Origin: Marinomonas sp. SBI8L | GTDB taxonomy: Bacteria > Pseudomonadota > Gammaproteobacteria > Pseudomonadales > Marinomonadaceae | NCBI RefSeq assembly: GCF_001624705.1 | Contig: NZ_JSEO01000007.1 | Span: 124,001 to 188,000, forward strand | Direction: 5' to 3' | DNA: 64,000 nucleotides | In this document: piece after piece, positions 40,153 to 48,509 of the stretch | Position numbering within the stretch: the first letter of the stretch is position 1 | Layout of the letters: every line of letters begins with the position of its first letter | Notes under the pieces: model-generated | Databases searched by the model: none | Told to the model about the DNA's origin: nothing | What the model saw: the letters and a program-made list of their open reading frames with translations, nothing else | Program-made: the position numbers and the translations under genes

Positions 40153-41040
40153 CTAGGCTTCAAATTCATCGATAAGCGCACCATTGTTCAGCGCTGCCAT
40201 ATCTAATTCGTTTAAGGTCTGATATGTCTCTTCAATTGCTTGAATTCTATCATTTGCCTCATTGTAATTGTCTTGATAAACCCCATTTGCTAAAACGCTA
40301 ATGATGTTCATAACACTGGCATAAGAGTCGAAGGCAGAAACACCTCGAACCACACATGAAAAGTGAATGTCGCTGACTTCTTTTGGATTCACATCGGCGT
40401 GATCTGTTACATAAATCAAGAAAATGCCACGCTTTCTTAGGGTAATCATTAGATTTTTAAGCCAAGCAGGGCGTCGGCGAATACCCATGATAATGACAGT
40501 ATCTTTAGCTGTGAAACTGGCAACCTCTTCACCGAGTGTTTGTCCTGGCAGTGGAAGCAGGGTGACATTGTCACGGCACTGAGTGAGTTGCTGACGTAAA
40601 TGCAACGCTAAAGCATGATTGTTGCGATAACCGATCACATAAACTCTTTGAGCTTGTCCAATGGACTTTACCGCAGCATCAAAATCACTTGTCTTAATAG
40701 ACTCCAGAGTTTTTTGAATATTGTTCTGGTCACACTGAATATAGTCACTAAACACATTTGAAATAGATTGGTGCTCAGGCTGCTTCTCTGCAATGGGTGT
40801 ACCCCAACGACGTGCAGCACGAACTTGGCGCTTCACCTCTCCAAAGTCTTTGTACTCTAATCTTTGTAGTAGTCGCGTAACTGCGGATTTAGAAACACCG
40901 GCTAATTTGGCTAACTCAGTGGCAGAATATGTGGCTATGTCACCTTGATGATTCAATATGCAAGATGCCAGCTTTTGCTGCGTTGGAGATAACTGATCGT
41001 AAATTTGTTTAATTCTTTGTTCTATTGATAGGTCTTGCAT
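40153..41040 (-). CDS. MurR/RpiR-family transcriptional regulator
   Basis: A 295 aa regulator with an N-terminal RpiR helix-turn-helix (about residues 1-80; SATELAKLAGVSKSAVTRLL) and a C-terminal SIS domain (about 120-260) that normally senses a phosphosugar or other small ligand. It diverges from the allantoicase-ureidoglycolate lyase-urate hydroxylase genes across a 275-bp region with several dyads. It is therefore the likely controller of that locus and perhaps of itself. The effector is unknown; a ureide intermediate is an inference. Confidence 0.88.
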   Translation of the reverse strand: MQDLSIEQRIKQIYDQLSPTQQKLASCILNHQGDIATYSATELAKLAGVSKSAVTRLLQRLEYKDFGEVKRQVRAARRWGTPIAEKQPEHQSISNVFSDYIQCDQNNIQKTLESIKTSDFDAAVKSIGQAQRVYVIGYRNNHALALHLRQQLTQCRDNVTLLPLPGQTLGEEVASFTAKDTVIIMGIRRRPAWLKNLMITLRKRGIFLIYVTDHADVNPKEVSDIHFSCVVRGVSAFDSYASVMNIISVLANGVYQDNYNEANDRIQAIEETYQTLNELDMAALNNGALIDEFEA

Positions 41041-41077
41041 GGGTAATAGTCAGTTCCGCATCAAAATACTTGGAATA

Positions 41078-41116
41078 ATTACTATTCGTATTAGTAATTC
41101 GCTCTTAGTGCTAAGA
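41078..41116. promoter_or_regulatory. Candidate operator dyads near the regulator start
   Basis: ATTACTA-N7-TAGTAAT (41078-41098) is a perfect 7-bp dyad about 38 bp upstream of the regulator's start, followed by TCTTAG-TG-CTAAGA (41103-41116). Both are plausible sites for autoregulation; no binding evidence exists. Confidence 0.4.
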
Positions 41117-41209
41117 AGTTCTTGAGAGTATACCTTTTTCACTGAAAAAAGTGCGTTATGAAAAAAAATATTTGGTTATAGTGAAACAAATGTATTATAG
41201 TTGCATTAT

Positions 41210-41225
41210 TGAAACATAAATTTCA
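41210..41225. promoter_or_regulatory. Candidate operator dyad upstream of allantoicase
   Basis: TGAAA-N6-TTTCA lies about 90 bp before the allantoicase start. GAAA/TTTC half-sites are plausible for RpiR-type regulators, but the assignment is an inference. Confidence 0.35.
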
Positions 41226-41315
41226 TCTTTGGTGTTTTGAGAATAATTCACTTTTTTTACTTCTCACCAAAGAGATGACCTTATTTAAACCTCATTAGCC
41301 TTTCTAGGAGAGACC

Positions 41316-42308
41316 ATGTCTAACACTGATAAAGTTTGGTACGGAGTGAATCTAGCATCTACCCGTCTTGGTGCTGAAGCACTGTATGCAACGGATGATT
41401 TCTTTGCGCCAATTAGCCGTATGATCCAGGATCACGATCCAGTTTGGATTGATGACAAGTATGATGATAACGGTAAGTGGATGGATGGTTGGGAAAGCCG
41501 TCGTAAGCGCTCTGAAGGTTTTGACTATGGTATTATCAAGCTAGGTATCTCAGGTAAAATTAAGACACTTGAAATTGATACACGCTTTTTCACGGGTAAC
41601 TTTGCGCCAGCAACTTTAATCGAAGCTTGTTACTCAGAAACTGCACCTGATGAAAATACTCAATGGACAGAAATCACAGAAAACATTGCACTTTCCGGTA
41701 ACAACCAACTATTTGTTGATGTTAACGATGACACTGTTTACAACCATGTTCGCGTTAATATTTACCCAGATGGTGGTATTGCTCGTCTTCGTGTTTATGG
41801 TGAGCCAGAAGTACGCTGGGATGAAGTAACAGGTGATAAGCAAATTGACTTAGTTGCTGTTGAAAATGGCGGTCGTGCCCTTGCTTGTAACGACGAACAC
41901 TTTGGTACTATGCATAACATCATCATGCCTGGTAAAGGGATTAACATGGGTGATGGTTGGGAAACACGCCGTCGCCGTGAGCCGGGTAACGACTGGGTTA
42001 TTCTAGCACTTGGCCACCCAGGTGAGGTTGAGTCTGTCACTATCGATACCGCTTTCTTTAAAGGCAATTTCCCAGACGGTCTATCTTTACAAGTAGCAAA
42101 TATTTCTGAACTACCTGATTCGACATTAGCGGCTCAAAGTATTTATTGGAAAGAGTTGCTACCTAAGCAGTCTCTATCTGCTGATGCTGAACACGTATTT
42201 GCTGAAGAGCTTAACCGTGTTGGTGTTATTACTCACGTTCGTATGAATATCTTCCCTGATGGTGGTGTGAGCCGTATTCGTCTAATGGGTAAACCAGTTA
42301 AAAACTAA
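41316..42308 (+). CDS. alc: Allantoicase
   Basis: A 330 aa allantoate amidinohydrolase converting allantoate to ureidoglycolate and urea. The two tandem allantoicase repeats are visible: MDGWESRRKR followed by IDTRFFTGNFAPA in the first half, and GDGWETRRRR followed by IDTAFFKGNFPDG in the second. Length matches the family. An AGGAGAG ribosome site precedes the ATG. It heads the ureide genes, followed by allA after 57 bp. Confidence 0.96.
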   Translation: MSNTDKVWYGVNLASTRLGAEALYATDDFFAPISRMIQDHDPVWIDDKYDDNGKWMDGWESRRKRSEGFDYGIIKLGISGKIKTLEIDTRFFTGNFAPATLIEACYSETAPDENTQWTEITENIALSGNNQLFVDVNDDTVYNHVRVNIYPDGGIARLRVYGEPEVRWDEVTGDKQIDLVAVENGGRALACNDEHFGTMHNIIMPGKGINMGDGWETRRRREPGNDWVILALGHPGEVESVTIDTAFFKGNFPDGLSLQVANISELPDSTLAAQSIYWKELLPKQSLSADAEHVFAEELNRVGVITHVRMNIFPDGGVSRIRLMGKPVKN

Positions 42309-42322
42309 TTAAGAAAAACATG

Positions 42323-42345
42323 ACGAGCCTAGATATTAGGCTCGT
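42323..42345 (+). other. Intercistronic hairpin between alc and allA
   Basis: A perfect 9-bp stem ACGAGCCTA / TAGGCTCGT with a GATAT loop and no trailing T-run. It may protect the alc mRNA 3' end or set the ratio of the two products. Confidence 0.6.
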
Positions 42346-42365
42346 TAAATAGAACAGGATTCGTG

Positions 42366-42884
42366 ATGAAACTGAAAATAGAAACGCTAACAGCAGACGC
42401 CTTTGCAGATTTTGGTCAAGTAATTGATACCGAAGTGTGCACAAACCAATTTGCAATCAATGGAGGCACAACCCAGCGCTTTCATGACCTTGCTGAAGTG
42501 GAAACAATAGGTGAAGCAAGAGGTGGTATCAGTATCTTTCGCGGGGATGCTAGGCAATTTCCAATGCAAATTGAAATGCTAGAGCGTCATCCAAAAGGTT
42601 CTCAAGCATTTATGCCATTACAACAAAGACCCTATCTTGTGGTTGTTGCACCGGCGTTAAATGATGAGGAGCCAGATCTGAGTAGGTTGCGTTTGTTCTA
42701 TGCGACGGGGGCTCAAGGGGTAAATTACTTCACTGGTACTTGGCATCATCCACTATTGGCGCTCGAAGAGGTTTCTGATTTTCTTGTCGTAGACAGAATT
42801 GGAGAAGGGCACAATTGTGATGAATTCTTTTTCCCAGAAGGAAGTGATATTCAAATTGCAGCAATGAGTTTCGAAGGGGTTTAA
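42366..42884 (+). CDS. allA: Ureidoglycolate lyase
   Basis: A 172 aa cupin-fold AllA that splits ureidoglycolate into glyoxylate and urea. Conserved segments aligned by eye to E. coli AllA include INGGTTQRFHDLAEVE, ERHPKGSQAFMPL, GVNYFTGTWHHPLLA and LVVDRIGEGHNCDE. It acts directly after allantoicase. ATG 42366 is preferred to the GTG three bases earlier. puuD starts 1 base after its stop. Confidence 0.96.
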   Translation: MKLKIETLTADAFADFGQVIDTEVCTNQFAINGGTTQRFHDLAEVETIGEARGGISIFRGDARQFPMQIEMLERHPKGSQAFMPLQQRPYLVVVAPALNDEEPDLSRLRLFYATGAQGVNYFTGTWHHPLLALEEVSDFLVVDRIGEGHNCDEFFFPEGSDIQIAAMSFEGV

Positions 42885-42885
42885 A

Positions 42886-44097
42886 ATGTTAGATGGCCAC
42901 TATAATGAATGGTTAAACTTACTAGTACGTTGGTTTCATATCACGGCTGGTATTGCGTGGATAGGCGCATCTTTTTACTTTAACTGGTTGGAAAATAACC
43001 TAGTTAGAACAGGCAAGCAAAAAGAAGGAATTTCTGGCTATCTTTGGGCCATTCATGGTGGCGGTATTTACCGTCTAGAAAAATACAAATCTGCACCGGA
43101 AAAAATGCCGGAAACCTTACATTGGTTTAAATGGGAAGCCTACACTACTTGGTTGACAGGTATTGCTTTACTCTTTGTTCAGTACTACATGAATGCCAAC
43201 TTGTATCTGATTGACCCACAAGTCATGGCACTTGAAGCGTGGCAGGCTGTTGCAATTGGTATCTTGGTGATTGTGGCAACTTGGGTAATCTATCACTACC
43301 TATGTGATCTTTTGGCGAGTAACCCTCAAGTATTAGTTGCTGTTGGTTTTGTGCTCATGTCTTTGGCAGCTTACGGTTTGACGCAAGTCTTTAGCGGCCG
43401 TGGTGCATTTATCCATATTGGTGCAATGATTGGTACCATGATGGTGGGTAACGTTGCTCATGTCATTATGCCTTCTCAGCGCGCTTTGATTGCAGCGGTA
43501 GAAAAAGGTGAAGAAGTAGATCCTAAATATGGTGCGAAAGCTTTATTACGTTCGCGTCATAATAACTACCTAACACTGCCGATCTTGTTCATCATGATCT
43601 CTAACCACTACCCATCTACGTTTAGTGATGCGCATAATTGGGCAATCCTATTAGGCTTGGTTGTGATTAGTATGGCTATTCGTCATCACTTCAATATCCA
43701 GCATAAACCTGAGAAATCAGCTTGGATCTTACCTGTTGGTGTTGTTGCGCTACTTGGTTTGGCCTTTATTACTAAGCCAGCAGCCTATGTTGCACCAGTT
43801 ACTGCAAATGCAGCAGTAGAGCAATCAGTGGATGATAAGCATGCGTTAAACCTTAAGGCGAAAGACATTATTATAGAGCGTTGTGCTAGCTGTCATGCGG
43901 TTAACCCAAGTTCTGAAATGTTTACCGCTGCACCTCTTGGGATTCTGCTAGAAAATCAAGAGCAAATTGATGCATTGCAAGAACGTATATTCCAGCGCTC
44001 TGTTGTATTAAAAACAATGCCACTTGCTAATATCACGCAAATGACAGATGAAGAGCGAGACCTTCTTGGTCAATGGTACACTTCGAATCAGAAGTAA
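42886..44097 (+). CDS. puuD: Urate hydroxylase PuuD (membrane urate oxidase with cytochrome c domain)
   Basis: A 403 aa protein with about eight membrane helices (residues 10-300; opening with WLNLLVRWFHITAGIAWIG) fused to a C-terminal cytochrome c domain with haem motif CASCH (C333, C336, H337). PuuD-type enzymes oxidise urate to 5-hydroxyisourate and are thought to pass electrons to the respiratory chain instead of making H2O2. It is translationally close to allA. The enzymes between it and allantoicase (HIU hydrolase, OHCU decarboxylase, allantoinase) are not in this window. Confidence 0.93.
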   Translation: MLDGHYNEWLNLLVRWFHITAGIAWIGASFYFNWLENNLVRTGKQKEGISGYLWAIHGGGIYRLEKYKSAPEKMPETLHWFKWEAYTTWLTGIALLFVQYYMNANLYLIDPQVMALEAWQAVAIGILVIVATWVIYHYLCDLLASNPQVLVAVGFVLMSLAAYGLTQVFSGRGAFIHIGAMIGTMMVGNVAHVIMPSQRALIAAVEKGEEVDPKYGAKALLRSRHNNYLTLPILFIMISNHYPSTFSDAHNWAILLGLVVISMAIRHHFNIQHKPEKSAWILPVGVVALLGLAFITKPAAYVAPVTANAAVEQSVDDKHALNLKAKDIIIERCASCHAVNPSSEMFTAAPLGILLENQEQIDALQERIFQRSVVLKTMPLANITQMTDEERDLLGQWYTSNQK

Positions 44098-44142
44098 AAT
44101 GCTTTAGTTTTGGTTTGAGTTAAAATTCAGCCAAGTTAAATC

Positions 44143-44173
44143 AAAAAAGGGCCCGATTATCGGGCCTTTTTTT
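44143..44173 (+). terminator. Terminator after puuD
   Basis: The stem GGCCCGA / TCGGGCC with loop TTA, flanked by six A and seven T bases, ends the alc-allA-puuD operon. Confidence 0.93.
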
Positions 44174-44765
44174 GCGTTTAAAATAATTATTTTCTATTTT
44201 TAGATGTTAAGGGACTAGGGAACCTGCGATTAAGTCTGCTCTTTTAAGGTATTTGGGGAAAAGTATCACACAAGACGTTACCTTGACGTGATGTTGGTAC
44301 ACTTTCGAGAAGTGACAACACAGGGTGTTACTCTTTCTGAAAGACCTGAAGGGCGTGGCCTAAAAGTTCTATCTTTACGTTGAGGACCATATTAATAGAA
44401 TAACTATTAAGTTGCGCACCTCGCCATAAATCTAGCGGCTTTTATCCACACGTTGAGGCGGGAGAACTTATTCGCAAGTTTCCTAGGTAAGGTTACGAGG
44501 TTTTAAGATGTTTTTGTTCGATTGTTACAAATACCTTGATCAAGACTTTTGTAAGTTGAGTAAAGGTTCTGTTCCAAAAAATAAGAGTGCTCATGCTAGA
44601 AAGGTCATAAATCCTATGGTTAGTGCTCAGACTTGAATGTATGAAAATAGAAAAGATTTTGATAACCTGTTACCAAGTACTAAGGATAGAGTGCTGAACA
44701 TAAAGGTTTTTTTAATTACAAGACGGAGTTTGTTGCGATAATATTATTTAAACAAAAAAATATTG
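44174..44765. other. Gene-poor region of unknown content
   Basis: Nearly 600 bases with no confident gene. On the plus strand a 49-codon open stretch (44234-44383) ends in PEGRGLKVLSLR and is followed in the same frame by a second open stretch (about 44411-44506). Neither has a clear start. The 9-mer ACGTTGAGG occurs twice (about 44378 and 44450). Several short hairpins occur between 44267 and 44343 (CACTT/AAGTG, AACAC/GTGTT). A 42-codon ATG frame (44508-44636, GAGG upstream) stops at TGA, and another ATG follows immediately in frame and runs to about 44740. This could be gene decay, a dispersed repeat or a structured RNA; I recognise none of it. Confidence 0.4.
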
Positions 44766-44792
44766 TTAAGTTTAAAAAAATTGTTTCGATAC
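44766..44792 (+). promoter_or_regulatory. Candidate sigma-28 (FliA) promoter of the chemoreceptor gene
   Basis: TTAAGTTT-N11-TTCGATAC matches the sigma-28 consensus TAAAGTTT-N11-GCCGATAA at 7 of 8 bases upstream and 5 of 8 downstream, with exact spacing, 100 bp before the chemoreceptor ATG. Chemoreceptor genes are classic FliA targets. Confidence 0.5.
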
Positions 44793-44814
44793 TAAATTGC
44801 ATGGGTTACCCTTC

Positions 44815-44830
44815 TTAGACATTAGTCTAA
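44815..44830. promoter_or_regulatory. Perfect dyad in the chemoreceptor leader
   Basis: TTAGAC-ATTA-GTCTAA lies about 22 bases downstream of the candidate sigma-28 -10 element. It could be an operator or a leader hairpin; there is no direct evidence for either. Confidence 0.3.
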
Positions 44831-44891
44831 AAAGATTATTTAATGTAACGTCGTGTAACAATTCAATGCAGCTTAATCAGGTGAATGCAAT

Positions 44892-46778
44892 ATGTTGGTA
44901 AATCTCAGCTTTAGAGCAAAGCTCACCATTTTACTATTTTGTGCTATAAGTGGTTTTGTCGTAGTCACTTTAGTCGCGTTAAATGGTTTAAATACTCAGC
45001 AAGCCACTTCTTCCCGTCTTCAAAATCTCTCTCAAATAGAAAGTAACCTTGATGCTCTTGTCATCTCTATGATGAAAAAGTATGAGGGTGTACTGACTAT
45101 TAATAACGATAATTATGAGTCGTATATCGAAGGGATTAATTCAAACAAGGAAACGTTTTTAGTAAGTTTAGATCAAAATATTAGTGAGATAGGTACAGAA
45201 GAAGGCCGAGCAACACTTGAAACGGCTAAAGCAAGTTTAGAAAGTTACTCTAACTCGTTAACCAATATTGTTCACCAAAGACATATTCTTGGCTTTGATG
45301 GCCAATCAGGTATTAAAGGAGAAATCGCTTCTCTTGGTGAAGTTGTTCTTGGTGAAATTTCTTTTCTAAGTTTGGTGAAGCAAGAATTCTTGCCTGTTCG
45401 TGAAGCTGAGAAAAACTATATTTTTGAAACAACTGAAGATAACCGAGCTTACTTTCTTGAAAAATATAATAGCTTTTTCAAGCGTGTAAAAAACTTTGGT
45501 TTGGAAGAGCGTTTTGGTGAAAGTATTAAGGCTTACTTAGCTTCAGTTGAAAAGCTAACGGTTCAAAATACAATTACGATTGATGCTGAGCAAGTTTTTG
45601 CAGAGCAGAAAGCTGAGTTTGCAACCAACCGCTCAGCTGCGTCAGATTATTTAAAAAGTTTAATCATAAGTGCTGAAACCTTAGCGAAAGACAGTTCTAA
45701 ACAAGCAAGTTTTACCCTGATTAGTGTGAGTATCCTTGTTGCTGTATTTGCGGGCTTAATGATGATGGGTATTGGTAAAAGTGTTAACAAAACACTTAAT
45801 CAAATCATTCGTGATCTTGTGAAGGTAAAAGAAGGCGACTTAACTGCTAGACTTTCGATTAATGCGAAAAGAAATGATGAGTTTGATGCACTTTGTGGCT
45901 CTGTCAACGAAATGACGGGTGGCTTAGGCTCAGTATTAAGTGATGTGGTGACAACCACGACAGAAGTTAATGACATGGTTTCTGAATTAAATACAGCAGT
46001 ATCTAATATTGCTGACAGTAACAAGTCGATCAATACTCAAACTAACTCTTTAGCTGCTGCAACAGAAGAAATCTCAACAACCATTTCAAGTATTTCAGAT
46101 ACAACAGATACACTAAGCGTTCAGTCTAAAGATACTTATGAGTCTGCGAAAAATGGTGCAGAGACAATTAAAGAAGCGCTATTCAATCTGTCTAAAACCG
46201 TCGGATTTGTTAATAAAACAGGTGATCAACTAAATGAGTTAGGTCGTTTGTCTAAAGACATTGATGGTGTGATCTCTATGATCAATGATTTGGCAAACCA
46301 AACTAACCTACTTGCGCTCAATGCGGCTATTGAGGCTGCTCGAGCAGGCGAAGCTGGTCGAGGTTTCTCTGTTGTAGCCGATGAAGTCCGTTCTCTTGCG
46401 GAGAAGACAGTTGATGCTACTGCAAGAATCACTGACATAGTTAGCACAATTCAAACCTCTACAAGTTCTGCGATCTCGACGATGAAGAATGGTCAAGAAA
46501 ACCTTCTTGCTATTGAAGAGTCGGGTGAAAAAGCAGAGCAGGCGATGCGTGAGATCGAAGTTAACGCGAGAACCGGTGCTGATTCAGCCAATCATATGGC
46601 TCAGTCTATTCAGGAAGTGTCTAAAACTGCCGTACATATGAGTGAAGATATGGATAATATTGCTCAACAGCTACAAGCAGACACAGATTCAATTACGACT
46701 ATTGCTGATAATACTAACCAAATTCATAATTTGGTTGATCATCTTGATAGTAAGACACGCGTATTTACCACTGTCTAA
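44892..46778 (+). CDS. Methyl-accepting chemotaxis protein with long helical sensor domain
   Basis: A 628 aa chemoreceptor. TM1 (about 9-30), a periplasmic all-helical region of about 230 residues resembling the HBM (helical bimodular) type, TM2 (about 268-290), a HAMP domain, and a cytoplasmic signalling hairpin with [20 protein letters not shown] at about residues 475-495. HBM receptors typically sense organic acids, but the ligand here is unknown. It is monocistronic with its own terminator; a candidate FliA promoter lies upstream. No CheR-binding pentapeptide is seen at the C-terminus (it ends RVFTTV). Confidence 0.93.
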   Translation: MLVNLSFRAKLTILLFCAISGFVVVTLVALNGLNTQQATSSRLQNLSQIESNLDALVISMMKKYEGVLTINNDNYESYIEGINSNKETFLVSLDQNISEIGTEEGRATLETAKASLESYSNSLTNIVHQRHILGFDGQSGIKGEIASLGEVVLGEISFLSLVKQEFLPVREAEKNYIFETTEDNRAYFLEKYNSFFKRVKNFGLEERFGESIKAYLASVEKLTVQNTITIDAEQVFAEQKAEFATNRSAASDYLKSLIISAETLAKDSSKQASFTLISVSILVAVFAGLMMMGIGKSVNKTLNQIIRDLVKVKEGDLTARLSINAKRNDEFDALCGSVNEMTGGLGSVLSDVVTTTTEVNDMVSELNTAVSNIADSNKSINTQTNSLAAATEEISTTISSISDTTDTLSVQSKDTYESAKNGAETIKEALFNLSKTVGFVNKTGDQLNELGRLSKDIDGVISMINDLANQTNLLALNAAIEAARAGEAGRGFSVVADEVRSLAEKTVDATARITDIVSTIQTSTSSAISTMKNGQENLLAIEESGEKAEQAMREIEVNARTGADSANHMAQSIQEVSKTAVHMSEDMDNIAQQLQADTDSITTIADNTNQIHNLVDHLDSKTRVFTTV

Positions 46779-46791
46779 TCTAATGATGAAA

Positions 46792-46823
46792 TATAAAAAA
46801 ACCGGCTTATGCCGGTTTTTTTA
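46792..46823. terminator. Bidirectional terminator
   Basis: The stem ACCGGC / GCCGGT with loop TTAT and long A/T flanks, between the convergent chemoreceptor gene and gltX. Confidence 0.92.
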
Positions 46824-46841
46824 TATCTATAAGCCCGAAGC

Positions 46842-48323
46842 TTAAAGTGCTTGGAACTCTTTTTCCCAGCGCTTACCTTCTTTCTTAGAGGGTGAACCAA
46901 CAGCGTTAACAGCGGCTCTTAGTCTTGCTCTTGAGATATCTGGCCCAAGAATGGCCATAGAGTCAAAGACAGAGACTGAAGATGTTGTGCCGGCTATTGC
47001 AACAAATAGTGGTGCAAAGAAGTCTTTAGGTTTGATTTCCATGGTTTGAGCTAGGGATTTCATCGCATTAAAGATTTCGTCTTTTTCCCATTTGCTAAGT
47101 GATTCAAGCTTCCATGTAGCAAACTGCAATGCTTTTCTTAAAGTTTCATCTTCAAGTTTAAGGCCATCAAAACTGCTAGCATTAATGTCTAAGTGACCTT
47201 TTAAGAAGAAGCCTGCGACATCAGCCACATCTGAGAATTTCTCAATTCTAGGTGTGATCAAAGGCAGAATTTGCATTAGGTATTCAGGGTTTAATGCCCA
47301 CTCTTGGAACTTCTGTGCAAAAGCTTGCGGGTTCAAGTCTTCACGAATCCATAAACCATTAAGCCAGCTAAGTTTCTCTACATCAAAAACAGGGCCGCCT
47401 AAAGAAACACGTTGTATATCAAAGTGTTCGATCATGTCATCTAAAGAGAACTTCTCTCTTTCATCTGGCATTGACCAGCCCATGCGTCCTAAATAGTTAA
47501 CAACAGCTTCAGCAAGGTAACCCATACGTTGGTAGTAAAGGATGCTTGTTGGGTTCTTACGTTTAGATAGCTTTGACTTATCAGGGTTACGTAACAAAGG
47601 CATGTGACACAGTGTTGGCATATCCCAACCAAAGTATTGATATAGCAAAATGTGCTTAGGGGCTGAGTTGATCCATTCTTCACCACGGATAACATGGGTG
47701 ATCTTCATTAGATGATCATCAACAACATTGGCTAAGTGGTAAGTCGGCATACCATCTGCTTTTAGCAGAACTTGCATATCAACTTGAGCCCAATCAATTT
47801 CTATCTCGCCACGAAGCATATCTTGCACGCGGCAGATACCTTCTTCTGGTATTTTCATGCGGATAACATAAGGGACACCAGCATCTAGCTTTGCTTGTAC
47901 TTCTTCTTGGCTTAACTTAAGAGCACGACCATCATATTTAGGTTGAAGACCTTGTTCTCTTTGCTCGTTTCGCATTTGATCAAGCTCTTCAGCTGTTTCA
48001 AACGCGTAAAAAGCGTGACCTTTTTCAATCAGCTCTTTGGCGTAATCTGCATAAATATCACCACGCTCACTTTGGCGATACGGGCCATACTCGCCACCAA
48101 CATCAGGCCCTTCTGCCCAATCTAGACCTAACCAGCGTAATGCATCTAGAATCATTTTTTCTGATTCTGGTGTACTACGAGTTTGGTCTGTATCTTCAAT
48201 ACGAAGAATGAACTTACCGCCCATTTTGCGAGCAAAAGCCATATTAAATAAAGCGATGTACGCGGTTCCTACATGTGGATCACCTGTTGGTGATGGGGCG
48301 ATACGCGTTCTGATTTCAGACAT
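46842..48323 (-). CDS. gltX: Glutamyl-tRNA synthetase
   Basis: A 493 aa class I aminoacyl-tRNA synthetase. The HIGH-type motif is HVGT (17-20, in [13 protein letters not shown]), and the KMSKS-type motif appears as KLSKRK. The C-terminal anticodon-binding region is complete. It may be discriminating or non-discriminating for tRNA-Gln; this cannot be read here. It stands alone on the minus strand. Confidence 0.97.
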   Translation of the reverse strand: MSEIRTRIAPSPTGDPHVGTAYIALFNMAFARKMGGKFILRIEDTDQTRSTPESEKMILDALRWLGLDWAEGPDVGGEYGPYRQSERGDIYADYAKELIEKGHAFYAFETAEELDQMRNEQREQGLQPKYDGRALKLSQEEVQAKLDAGVPYVIRMKIPEEGICRVQDMLRGEIEIDWAQVDMQVLLKADGMPTYHLANVVDDHLMKITHVIRGEEWINSAPKHILLYQYFGWDMPTLCHMPLLRNPDKSKLSKRKNPTSILYYQRMGYLAEAVVNYLGRMGWSMPDEREKFSLDDMIEHFDIQRVSLGGPVFDVEKLSWLNGLWIREDLNPQAFAQKFQEWALNPEYLMQILPLITPRIEKFSDVADVAGFFLKGHLDINASSFDGLKLEDETLRKALQFATWKLESLSKWEKDEIFNAMKSLAQTMEIKPKDFFAPLFVAIAGTTSSVSVFDSMAILGPDISRARLRAAVNAVGSPSKKEGKRWEKEFQAL

Positions 48324-48452
48324 AAGAGACTCATCAATTCCAGTTGTAAAAATGGCGATTATTATAAGCCTCTTGAAATAAAAGCGTAACTAAGAATTTC
48401 GCTATTTTTGTTTTGCTTAAGGCTTTTCAAATGATTGTTTAGGCCTGACATA

Positions 48453-48480
48453 AAAAAGGATGCCAATTGGCATCCTTTTA
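48453..48480. terminator. Terminator downstream of tolC
   Basis: The stem AAAAGGATGCC / GGCATCCTTTT with an AATT centre lies 30 bp after the tolC stop on the minus strand. The T-run on that strand fits tolC termination. Confidence 0.88.
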
Positions 48481-48509
48481 AAGGGTAAATATCTAGATAA
48501 AAGAAAAAA

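Noticed and set aside
44234-44506. Remnant of an IS200/IS605 TnpB gene
   Set aside because: The open stretches faintly recalled the region at the 3' end of such elements, but no TnpB motif, zinc finger or element end could be shown, so it is left as unassigned sequence.
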